The notes beneath the pieces were generated by a model. It searched no databases. It was not told the DNA's origin and worked only from the letters and a program-made list of their open reading frames with translations. From positions 1 to 5,045 of the forward strand of contig CALELW010000013.1 in NCBI GenBank assembly GCA_937902905.1: a stretch of DNA of 5,045 nucleotides, in the 5' to 3' direction. A program made the position numbers and the translations under genes. Within the stretch, counting starts at the first letter, position 1, and each line of letters begins with the position of its first letter. Of this stretch, positions 1-5,045 are shown piece after piece. This stretch comes from an uncultured Clostridium sp. (lineage in GTDB: Bacteria; Bacillota; Clostridia; Lachnospirales; Lachnospiraceae).

Positions 1-20
1 ACAGAACAGGAGGATTTCCT

Positions 21-839
21 ATGCAGTCTTTACAATCAACTGTAACCCTAAACAATGGTGTGGCTATGCCTATTTTCGGGCTTGGCGTTTACAATTCCAA
101 AGAAGAAACCACTTTCGCCGTTTCGACAGCCATCAGACACGGATACCGCCTGATTGACACTGCCGCATTTTACGGAAACGAAAAACAAGTCGGCGAAGGA
201 ATTAAAGACAGTGGAATTCCACGAGATGATTTATTTATTACAACCAAACTCTGGAACGACATGCAGCGCGAGAGCCGCCAGCGTGAATCGTTTGAAAAAA
301 GTTTAGATAACCTTGGTGTAGAAGCCATCGATTTATATCTCATCCACTGGCCGGTACCCGGTAAAATCGAAGAAACGTGGCATGTGCTGGAACAATTATA
401 TGAAGAGGGACTTGTAAAAGCTATCGGCGTAAGCAACTTTTTACCGCACCACTTAGAAGAATTAAGTGTCCATGCAAACATTGCGCCGGCTGTTGACCAG
501 TTTGAATGTAACCCTTATTTAACGAGAAAAGAACTTCGTGACTACTGTAAGAAACACAACATCATACCGGAGGCATGGAGTCCGCTCGCCCGTGGTGCGT
601 GCTTTGGCGACCCGGTTTTGCAAAGTCTCGCCGAAAAGTATGAAAAAAATATTGCACAGATTATTCTGCGCTACGATGTACAAAGCGGAATTGTTACAAT
701 TCCAAAGTCCACAAAGGAAGCGCGAATCCTCAGCAATTCGCAGATTTTTGATTTTGAATTAAGTACCGAAGATATCGAAAAAATTGACGCTTTAAACAAA
801 AATGAAATGCACGGTGACCCCGACTGTGTGGACTTTTAA
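21..839 (+). CDS. Aldo/keto reductase, 2,5-diketo-D-gluconate reductase-like
   Basis: A 272-residue cytoplasmic, NAD(P)H-dependent carbonyl reductase of the aldo/keto reductase superfamily; the length is normal for the family. The N-terminal strand (LNNGVAMPIFGLGVY, residues 10-24) leads into a TIM barrel. The catalytic tetrad is visible: Asp46 (RLIDTA), Tyr51 (FYGNE), Lys76 (TTKLW) and His109 (LIHWP). The cofactor phosphate-binding motif IPKST lies at 227-231, and GVSNF (136-140) and EAWSPLARG (184-192) are family signatures. The tail HGDPDCVDF is the usual C-terminal end of this subgroup with Cys in place of the more common Thr. An AGGAGG at 8-13, seven bases before the ATG, fixes the start. 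Family members reduce diketogluconate, methylglyoxal, aldoses or other aldehydes, so the substrate cannot be read from sequence. It sits 134 bp before the isomerase gene; a role in sugar or aldehyde reduction is inference. Confidence 0.95.
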   Translation: MQSLQSTVTLNNGVAMPIFGLGVYNSKEETTFAVSTAIRHGYRLIDTAAFYGNEKQVGEGIKDSGIPRDDLFITTKLWNDMQRESRQRESFEKSLDNLGVEAIDLYLIHWPVPGKIEETWHVLEQLYEEGLVKAIGVSNFLPHHLEELSVHANIAPAVDQFECNPYLTRKELRDYCKKHNIIPEAWSPLARGACFGDPVLQSLAEKYEKNIAQIILRYDVQSGIVTIPKSTKEARILSNSQIFDFELSTEDIEKIDALNKNEMHGDPDCVDF

Positions 840-856
840 TCCGGTGTAAAATTCTG

Positions 857-885
857 TTGCATTTTGCACACATATAGTATAAAAT
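857..885 (+). promoter_or_regulatory. Candidate promoter for the isomerase gene
   Basis: TTGCAT (857-862) and TAAAAT (880-885) are separated by 17 bases, which fits a vegetative sigma factor promoter. The -35 match is weak (TTG only) and the -10 match is 5 of 6. An overlapping TATAAA at 878-883 gives a less good spacing of 15. If used, transcription would start near 892, leaving a leader of about 80 bases that includes the hairpin and the palindrome at 930-943. Confidence 0.4.
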
Positions 886-909
886 GAAAGTACTGATTTT
901 GTTTCAAGA

Positions 910-929
910 GTGCTTGTTTTATCAGGCAC
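910..929 (+). other. Small hairpin in the isomerase leader
   Basis: GTGCTTG (910-916) pairs with CAGGCAC (923-929) over seven base pairs, one of them G-U, around the loop TTTTAT. It abuts the operator-like palindrome directly. There is no T-tract after it, so it does not look like a terminator for the upstream reductase gene. The function is unknown. Confidence 0.35.
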
Positions 930-943
930 AGTAAACGATTACT
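930..943 (+). promoter_or_regulatory. LacI/CcpA-type operator (cre-like) before the isomerase
   Basis: AGTAAACGATTACT has two 5-bp inverted arms (AGTAA/TTACT) around a central CG, the hallmark of LacI-family operators. It fits the core of the catabolite responsive element consensus (G-N-A-A-N-C-G-N-W-N-N-C) but has A where cre has the leading T. It lies 30 bases before the ATG and downstream of the candidate promoter, a place where a bound regulator would block elongation. It could answer to CcpA or to a dedicated LacI-family sugar repressor; no regulator gene is in the window. Confidence 0.6.
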
Positions 944-973
944 ATTTATATAAAGAAAGGATGGTTTTTAAAA

Positions 974-2467
974 ATGAACTTAAACAACATGCCAAAAACC
1001 AAAATCGGAATTGTTGCAGTAAGCCGTGACTGTTTCCCTGAGTCACTTTCTGTAAACAGAAGAAAAGCTTTAGTTGAAGCTTACACAAAAAAATATGGAG
1101 CAGATGACATTTATGAATGTCCTGTATGTATCGTAGAAAGCGAGATTCAGATGGTCGAAGCTTTGGAAGATATCAAAAAAGCCGGCTGCGATTCTCTTTG
1201 CGTATACTTAGGTAATTTCGGTCCGGAAATTTCTGAGACTTTGTTAGCAAAACACTTTGACGGTCCGGTTATGTTCTGTGCCGCTGCTGAGGAATCCGGC
1301 AACAGCCTGATGGATGGCCGTGGAGATGCTTACTGTGGTATGCTCAATGCAAGCTACAACTTGAAATTGAGAAATACAAAAGCATACATCCCTGAGTATC
1401 CGGTTGGAACTGCTGAGGATTGCGCTGACATGATTCATGAGTTCGTTCCGATTGCACGTGCAGTCGTAGCATTGAACAACTTAAAGATTATCAGCTTTGG
1501 TCCACGTCCACTTAACTTCCTTGCTTGTAACGCTCCAATCAAACAGCTTTACAACATGAACGTTGAAATTGAAGAGAACTCCGAACTTGACTTGTTCGAA
1601 GCATTCAACAAACATGAGGGAGACGAAAGAATTCCTAGCGTGGTTGCCGACATGGAAAAAGAGCTTGGTGCAGGTAACAAAAAACCTGAAATCCTTGCAA
1701 AACTTGCTCAGTATGAGTTGACACTTCTTGACTGGGTTGAAGAGCACAAAGGTTACCGCAAATATGTAGCAATCGCCGGTAAATGCTGGCCTGCATTCCA
1801 AACACAGTTTGGATTCGTACCTTGCTATGTAAACAGCCGTTTGACAGCACAGGGTATTCCGGTATCCTGCGAGGTAGATATCTATGGAGCACTTTCTGAG
1901 TTCATCGGAACTGTTGTAAGCCAGGATGTTGTAACACTTCTTGACATTAACAACTCCGTTCCTGCTGACTTGTACGAAGAAGATATCAAGGGCAAATACG
2001 GCACTTATACATTAAAAGATACATTCATGGGATTCCATTGCGGAAACACAGCTGCTTGCAAGCTGACTGCTCATGAGATGAAATATCAGAAGATTATGGC
2101 TCGTTCACTTCCAATCGAAGTTACAAACGGAACTTTGGAAGGTGACATCGTTCCTGGCGATATCACGTTCTTCCGTCTGCAGAGTACATCTGATGCACAG
2201 ATTCGTGCTTACATCGCACACGGTGAAGTTCTTCCGGTTGCTACACGTTCCTTCGGAGCAATTGGTATCTTCGCAATTCCTGAGATGGGCCGCTTCTACC
2301 GCCACGTATTGATTGAAGGTAACTTCCCTCATCATGGCGCTGTTGCATTCGGTCACTTTGGCAAAACATTGTACGAAGTATTCAAGTATATCGGTGTTCC
2401 GGTTGAGGAAATTGGTTATAACCAGCCGGCAGGCGTTCGTTACCCAACAGAGAACCCATTTGCTTAA
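974..2467 (+). CDS. L-fucose/L-arabinose isomerase superfamily sugar isomerase
   Basis: A 497-residue cytoplasmic protein related to L-fucose isomerase-like proteins (COG2407-type), predicted to interconvert an aldose and a ketose with a divalent metal such as Mn2+. The N-terminal region (KIGIVAVSRDCFPES, residues 10-24) is typical of this family. Likely metal ligands by pattern are Glu300 (SCEVDIYGAL), Asp324 (TLLDINN), and a His in the late PHHG segment (453/454), with His355 (MGFHCGNT) as a further active-site candidate. The 24-residue Glu-Asp spacing equals that of Glu337/Asp361 in E. coli FucI, as I recall it. It is shorter than FucI (591 residues) and close to AraA in length. The ATG at 974 is preceded by GAAAGG at 955-960, a rather distant site; Met6 at 989 is a less likely alternative start. 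Two tandem TAA stops close it. The neighbouring xylB suggests a product ketose of the D-xylulose or D-ribulose kind; substrate unproven. Confidence 0.88.
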   Translation: MNLNNMPKTKIGIVAVSRDCFPESLSVNRRKALVEAYTKKYGADDIYECPVCIVESEIQMVEALEDIKKAGCDSLCVYLGNFGPEISETLLAKHFDGPVMFCAAAEESGNSLMDGRGDAYCGMLNASYNLKLRNTKAYIPEYPVGTAEDCADMIHEFVPIARAVVALNNLKIISFGPRPLNFLACNAPIKQLYNMNVEIEENSELDLFEAFNKHEGDERIPSVVADMEKELGAGNKKPEILAKLAQYELTLLDWVEEHKGYRKYVAIAGKCWPAFQTQFGFVPCYVNSRLTAQGIPVSCEVDIYGALSEFIGTVVSQDVVTLLDINNSVPADLYEEDIKGKYGTYTLKDTFMGFHCGNTAACKLTAHEMKYQKIMARSLPIEVTNGTLEGDIVPGDITFFRLQSTSDAQIRAYIAHGEVLPVATRSFGAIGIFAIPEMGRFYRHVLIEGNFPHHGAVAFGHFGKTLYEVFKYIGVPVEEIGYNQPAGVRYPTENPFA

Positions 2468-2490
2468 TAAACAAATAATGTAAAGTATAA

Positions 2491-2518
2491 GAAAGCGACT
2501 CGCTTGCGGGTCGCTTTC
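2491..2518 (+). terminator. GC-rich hairpin between isomerase and xylB: partial terminator or processing site
   Basis: GAAAGCGAC (2491-2499) pairs perfectly with GTCGCTTTC (2510-2518). Pairing continues inward (T-G, C-G, G-C) to a CTTG loop, giving about 12 base pairs, and A2490-T2519 can extend the base. What follows is TATCAATAC rather than a clean run of T, so termination is likely weak or partial; only the TTTC of the stem's own 3' arm supplies U residues. In this position it could lower kinase expression relative to isomerase, or protect the 3' end of the isomerase message after cleavage. Confidence 0.6.
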
Positions 2519-2530
2519 TATCAATACAGA

Positions 2531-2544
2531 GATTCTTAAGAATC
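2531..2544. repeat. Perfect 14-bp palindrome before xylB
   Basis: GATTCTTAAGAATC equals its own reverse complement over 14 bases. It sits between the hairpin and the xylB ribosome binding site, 27 bases before the ATG. As DNA it could be a regulator site; as RNA it would form only a 5-bp stem with a UUAA loop. I see no convincing promoter next to it, so its role is uncertain. Confidence 0.5.
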
Positions 2545-2571
2545 CAACAAAAACAAATCAGGAGGTACATT

Positions 2572-4050
2572 ATGTATTACATTGGTGTTGATTTAGGAAC
2601 ATCAGCAGTAAAACTGCTTTTAATGGAAGGAAACGGTAAAATCTGTAATATCGTTTCAAATGAATATCCATTATCTTTCCCTCAGCCGGGATGGTCTGAG
2701 CAGAAACCGGAAGACTGGTGGGATGCTGTTGTAGACGGTATCAAAAAACTGGTAGACGGTTTTGACGCTTCTCAGGTTGCCGGAATTAGTTTCGGTGGAC
2801 AGATGCACGGTCTTGTTATTCTTGATGAGAATGATAACGTAATCCGCCCTGCCATTCTTTGGAACGACGGACGTACAACCAAACAGGTTGATTACTTAAA
2901 CAACGAAATTGGAAAAGAAAAACTTTCTGAGTATACCGCAAACATTGCATTTGCCGGATTTACTGCTCCGAAAATTCTCTGGGTAAAAGAAAACGAGCCT
3001 GAAAACTTTGCTAAAATCGCAAAAATTATGCTTCCAAAAGATTACATCGCATACAAAATGACAGGCGTTCACAGCTGTGATTACTCCGATGCATCCGGTA
3101 TGCTTCTGTTGGACGTAAAGAATAAATGCTGGTCCAAAGAAATGATGGAAATCTGTGATGTAAAAGAAGAACAGCTTCCAAAATTATTTGAAAGTTATGA
3201 AGTAACCGGTTCCCTTACCGAAGAAGCTGCTGCTGCCCTTGGTCTTACAACCAATTGTAAAATTGCTGCCGGCGCCGGCGACAACGCTGCTGCTGCTGTT
3301 GGTACCGGAACAGTTGGTGACGGTGGATGTAATATCTCACTTGGAACTTCCGGAACCATTTTCATCTCCAGCAAAGAATTTGGCGTAGACCGTTTCAACG
3401 CTCTTCATTCTTTCGACCACGCAGATGGAAACTTCCATTTGATGGGCTGCATGCTCAGTGCTGCTTCCTGTAACAAATGGTGGATGGATGAAATTATCGG
3501 AACCAAAGATTACGGAAAAGAGCAGGAGCCAATTACCGACGATAAACTTGGCGAGAACAACGTTTACTATCTCCCATATTTGATGGGCGAGCGTTCTCCT
3601 CATAACAACCCGGATGCCAGAGCACTCTTCATTGGTATGTCAATGGATACAACACGAGCTGACATGACACAGGCTGTTTTGGAAGGTGTCGCATTTGCTA
3701 TGCGTGACTGCTATGAAATCGCAAAAGATCTCGGCATTAACATCACAGAGACAAAAATCTGTGGCGGTGGTGCAAAGAGTCCTTTGTGGCGCAAAATCAT
3801 GGCTAACGTATTAAACATCAATGTAAACATTATCGAGAGTGAAGAAGGTCCTGGTCTTGGCGGTGCTATGTTAGCTGCTGTTGCCTGTGGCGAATATGCA
3901 TCCGTTCAGGAAGCTGCTGACAAGATTGTCAAAGTTATCGGCACAGAAAAACCAGATCCTGCACTCGCTGCTAAATACGATAAGAAATACGCAAAATTCA
4001 AAGAAATCTATCCTACAGTAAAAGGACTGTACGATACACTGAAAGCTTAA
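2572..4050 (+). CDS. xylB: Xylulokinase (D-xylulose kinase)
   Basis: A 492-residue cytoplasmic kinase of the FGGY family that phosphorylates D-xylulose with ATP to D-xylulose 5-phosphate, feeding the pentose phosphate or phosphoketolase pathway. The length matches E. coli XylB (484). The phosphate-1 loop is GVDLGTS (5-11, Asp7). WSEQKPEDWW (41-50), GQMHG (76-80, with Met78 and His79 in the sugar site) and ILWNDGRT (95-102) are xylulokinase signatures. GAGDNAAAAVG (234-244) carries the likely catalytic base Asp237. The phosphate-2 loop is SLGTSG (256-261), YLPYLMGERSPHNNP lies at 333-347, and the adenosine motif CGGGAKSPLWR is at 397-407, followed by GPGLGGA (426-432). AGGAGGT at 2560-2566, five bases before the ATG, fixes the start. 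It follows the isomerase by 104 bp with a hairpin and palindrome between, so co-transcription with attenuation is likely. All key residues are intact. Confidence 0.96.
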   Translation: MYYIGVDLGTSAVKLLLMEGNGKICNIVSNEYPLSFPQPGWSEQKPEDWWDAVVDGIKKLVDGFDASQVAGISFGGQMHGLVILDENDNVIRPAILWNDGRTTKQVDYLNNEIGKEKLSEYTANIAFAGFTAPKILWVKENEPENFAKIAKIMLPKDYIAYKMTGVHSCDYSDASGMLLLDVKNKCWSKEMMEICDVKEEQLPKLFESYEVTGSLTEEAAAALGLTTNCKIAAGAGDNAAAAVGTGTVGDGGCNISLGTSGTIFISSKEFGVDRFNALHSFDHADGNFHLMGCMLSAASCNKWWMDEIIGTKDYGKEQEPITDDKLGENNVYYLPYLMGERSPHNNPDARALFIGMSMDTTRADMTQAVLEGVAFAMRDCYEIAKDLGINITETKICGGGAKSPLWRKIMANVLNINVNIIESEEGPGLGGAMLAAVACGEYASVQEAADKIVKVIGTEKPDPALAAKYDKKYAKFKEIYPTVKGLYDTLKA

Positions 4051-4054
4051 TATT

Positions 4055-4498
4055 ATGAAGAAGAAATTATTATCACTTCTGTTTCTTGTAGCCACACTCG
4101 CCTTGACGGGTTGTGGCTACAAAAAACCGGAAGTTCATTCGATGCTTGGCATGAATATCAAATCCATTACAACTGTCTGTGGCACTGACTGCAGCATGGA
4201 TGACATTGATACTTCATCCACAAGCGACCATGGTATGATAACCTATTACTACACCGATGTTGCCGGAGACAAAGGAATTTCCGATGCCAAAACCTACTAT
4301 AATTATTTAAAGTCAGAAAAACACTGTATTAAAATTGATGACTTTGATGAGAAAAAAGGAAATTATTCCGCTTATTTCCAATTAAACGAAAAACAGGTTA
4401 AATCGGGCTTTTTAATGAAAGTATCCTTTACAAAAAACAGTTACACCGTTTACATCGAGGACAACATATCATTAGAAAAGATTAACAAGAAAAAGTAA
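4055..4498 (+). CDS. Small lipoprotein of unknown function
   Basis: A 147-residue predicted lipoprotein. Residues 1-19 form a signal peptide (MKKK, then a hydrophobic run) ending in the lipobox LTGC, with Cys20 as the lipidated residue; the mature part would be about 128 residues anchored outside the membrane. The mature region is polar and rich in Tyr, Lys and Asp, with three further cysteines (42, 46 and 91), two of them in VCGTDC. The last 60 residues look like alternating strands (YSAYFQL, FLMKVSF, YTVYIED). I do not recognise the family. It begins four bases after the xylB stop with no good ribosome binding site (GAAAG at 4041-4045 at best), which suggests translational coupling to xylB. 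A strong hairpin lies inside its signal-peptide codons. Confidence 0.85.
   Translation: MKKKLLSLLFLVATLALTGCGYKKPEVHSMLGMNIKSITTVCGTDCSMDDIDTSSTSDHGMITYYYTDVAGDKGISDAKTYYNYLKSEKHCIKIDDFDEKKGNYSAYFQLNEKQVKSGFLMKVSFTKNSYTVYIEDNISLEKINKKK
4086..4122 (+). other. Hairpin within the lipoprotein signal-peptide codons
   Basis: TTGTAGCCACA (4086-4096) pairs perfectly with TGTGGCTACAA (4112-4122), an 11-bp stem around a 15-base loop that can itself pair further (CTCG with CGGG). It begins 31 bases after the start of the lipoprotein ATG and covers the codons for the lipobox. It is followed by A residues, not T, so it is not a terminator on this strand. It may be chance, or may slow translation or affect mRNA stability. 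Confidence 0.5.
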
Positions 4499-4513
4499 CA
4501 AGGAGGGCTTTTC

Positions 4514-4699
4514 ATGTCAGAAGAATATAGTTTCAAAGACCGTATTAAAGATATTATTAACGGCGATGTCGACTATGACAAACTGCGAAAGGCAGAAAAG
4601 CAGGGATGGATTGACCGGGCGGACACCGGATTCCAGCTCTTTCTCATCCTCTTCTTCCTTGGCTTTTTCATTGTCATGTTGATTAAATATTTTTTGTAG
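4514..4699 (+). CDS. Small single-pass membrane protein, unknown function
   Basis: A 61-residue protein. Residues 1-38 are charged and probably helical (FKDRIKDIINGDVDYDKLRK, then AEKQGWIDRAD), and residues 39-60 form one hydrophobic transmembrane helix rich in Phe, Leu and Ile, ending in KYFL. With no signal sequence and a charged N-terminus, it is a C-tail-anchored type of protein; orientation is not certain. The start is well supported: AAGGAGGG at 4500-4507 lies six bases before the ATG. It begins 15 bases after the lipoprotein stop, so both are probably in one transcript. I do not recognise the family. Its codon pattern and strong ribosome binding site argue that it is a real gene rather than a chance frame. 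Confidence 0.8.
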   Translation: MSEEYSFKDRIKDIINGDVDYDKLRKAEKQGWIDRADTGFQLFLILFFLGFFIVMLIKYFL

Positions 4700-4738
4700 T
4701 AATTTAGGACAAATATTATACAGAAAGGACAGATTACG

Positions 4739-4912
4739 ATGGATTTTTCAGTAGGACAAAAGATTAAAATGAAGAAACCTCATCCCTGCGGAGAAAATTG
4801 CTGGGAAATTTTACGGGTAGGTATGGATTTCCGCCTGCGCTGCACAAAATGCAGTCATCAGGTAATGGTACCGCGAAAAACCGTCGAGAAAAGTTTTCGT
4901 GGATTTTTGTAA
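4739..4912 (+). CDS. DUF951 family protein (YyzM-like)
   Basis: A 57-residue protein reading MDFSVGQKIKMKKPHPCGEN at its start, with WEILRVGMDFRLRCTKC at 22-38 and HQVMVPRK at 40-47. This order (KKPHPCG, WE-x-x-R-x-G-x-D-x-x-x-x-C-x-x-C, H-x-V-M-x-P-R) is the signature of DUF951, a small Firmicutes family of unknown function. Cys17, Cys35, Cys38 and a nearby His (15 or 40) could bind a metal such as zinc; Cys21 is an extra cysteine. AAAGGA at 4724-4729, nine bases before the ATG, supports the start. It follows the membrane protein by 39 bases. In other Firmicutes, relatives lie near genes such as ychF, parB or rpsF (from memory). No role in sugar use is known. Confidence 0.92.
   Translation: MDFSVGQKIKMKKPHPCGENCWEILRVGMDFRLRCTKCSHQVMVPRKTVEKSFRGFL
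4881..4908 (+). terminator. Weak candidate terminator overlapping the DUF951 3' end
   Basis: CCG (4881-4883) and CGAGA (4885-4889) can pair with TTTCG (4895-4899) and TGG (4900-4902), leaving T4884 bulged and including two G-U pairs. The stem is followed by ATTTTTG and, just past the stop codon, by a second T-rich run (4913-4920). Stem strength is low and it lies within coding sequence, so this is tentative. It would separate the upstream genes from the promoter at 4920-4948. Confidence 0.3.
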
Positions 4913-4919
4913 ATTTTTC

Positions 4920-4948
4920 TTGTAATCGCCCACCCTCTGTGTTATAAT
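4920..4948 (+). promoter_or_regulatory. Strong extended -10 promoter for the gene at the right edge
   Basis: TTGTAA (4920-4925, 4 of 6 to the -35 consensus) and a perfect TATAAT (4943-4948) are separated by 17 bases. TG at 4940-4941 one base before the TATAAT makes it an extended -10 promoter. Transcription would begin near 4955, giving a leader of about 87 bases before the ATG at 5042. It is the best promoter in the window and implies that the next gene starts a new transcription unit. Confidence 0.8.
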
Positions 4949-4978
4949 TTAACTCCGTGATATTTAATCATATTCCTT

Positions 4979-5013
4979 GTTCTTCCTCTATGAAGTGTAT
5001 AGATTGGAAGAGC
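4979..5013 (+). other. Bulged hairpin in the 5' leader of the next gene
   Basis: GTTCTTCC (4979-4986) pairs with GGAAGAGC (5006-5013) with one G-U pair, and TCTAT (4987-4991) pairs with ATAGA (4999-5003), leaving TT (5004-5005) bulged and a 7-base loop. The 13-bp stem ends ten bases before the ribosome binding site, so it leaves that site free. It lacks a T-tract and is not a terminator. It could be a regulatory leader or simply stabilise the 5' end of the message. Confidence 0.5.
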
Positions 5014-5041
5014 CAGAGACCAAAAGGAGGTGCAGGCAACT

Positions 5042-5045
5042 ATGA
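5042..5045 (+). CDS. Start of a further gene, cut by the window edge
   Basis: Only ATG and one more base are present, so the product cannot be named. The start is supported by AAGGAGGTG at 5024-5032, nine bases before the ATG and nearly a perfect complement to the 16S rRNA 3' end, and by the strong promoter at 4920-4948. Promoter, leader and ribosome binding site together suggest a highly expressed gene. Confidence 0.6.

Noticed and set aside
170..481. Open frame on the minus strand inside the aldo/keto reductase gene
   Set aside because: It lies wholly within a gene with full family motifs, has no ribosome binding site and no recognisable protein features.
844..871. Inverted repeat GTGTAAAAT / ATTTTGCACAC after the reductase gene as a terminator
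   Set aside because: The stem is A/T-rich with a 2-base bulge and no T-tract follows; it also overlaps the better promoter reading.
1481..1892. Two overlapping minus-strand open frames inside the isomerase gene
   Set aside because: Both are antisense to a clearly conserved enzyme and their translations have no domain pattern; they overlap each other.
2105..2570. Minus-strand open frames reaching from the isomerase end into the gap before xylB
   Set aside because: They run across the hairpin and the xylB ribosome binding site and show no protein family features.
3222..3300. Repeated GCTGCTGCTG runs
   Set aside because: They encode short alanine stretches in normal parts of xylulokinase, so they are codon-level low complexity rather than a repeat element.
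3195..3603. Minus-strand open frames inside xylB
   Set aside because: Antisense to conserved kinase motifs; the Ala/Pro-rich translation comes from the GCT-repeat alanine codons of xylB.
4694..4719. Possible promoter before the DUF951 gene (TTGTAG and TATTAT)
   Set aside because: The spacing is only 14 bases and the -35 is poor; the short gap is more easily explained by read-through from upstream.
4949..5041. T-box or known riboswitch in the last leader
   Set aside because: The leader is too short and I see no T-box sequence (TGGNACC type) and no terminator/antiterminator pair.

Overview
The window looks like chromosomal DNA from a low-to-moderate GC, Gram-positive anaerobe of the Clostridia, most likely a Lachnospiraceae-type gut bacterium. 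The reasons are strong AGGAGG-type ribosome binding sites, A/T-rich intergenic DNA, a DUF951 gene (a Firmicutes family), a lipoprotein signal of Gram-positive style, and close agreement of the XylB and aldo/keto reductase proteins with Firmicutes forms. The genus is inference.

Layout, all on the + strand: (1) 21-839, an aldo/keto reductase of the diketogluconate reductase / prostaglandin F synthase type; (2) 840-973, an intergenic region with a candidate promoter, a small hairpin and a LacI/CcpA-type operator; (3) 974-2467, a sugar isomerase of the L-fucose/L-arabinose isomerase superfamily; (4) 2468-2571, a strong GC-rich hairpin followed by a perfect 14-bp palindrome; (5) 2572-4050, xylulokinase (xylB); (6) 4055-4498, a small lipoprotein; (7) 4514-4699, a 61-residue single-pass membrane protein; (8) 4739-4912, a DUF951 protein of 57 residues; (9) 4913-5041, a strong extended -10 promoter with a structured leader and a near-consensus ribosome binding site; (10) the first codon of a further gene at 5042.

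The metabolic core is the isomerase-xylulokinase pair: an aldose is turned into a ketose, which is then phosphorylated, most likely giving D-xylulose 5-phosphate for the pentose phosphate or phosphoketolase route. The isomerase is not a classical XylA (TIM-barrel xylose isomerase), so its true substrate is the main open question. The operator-like palindrome before it suggests sugar-responsive or catabolite control. The aldo/keto reductase may belong to the same carbohydrate theme but has its own ribosome binding site and is separated by the regulatory gap. The three small genes after xylB are tightly spaced and could be read through from it, but their products have no evident sugar role. I see no mobile element, CRISPR array, tRNA or rRNA. 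Nothing here amounts to a clearly new defence or mobile system; the points worth following are the isomerase substrate and the regulatory structures.
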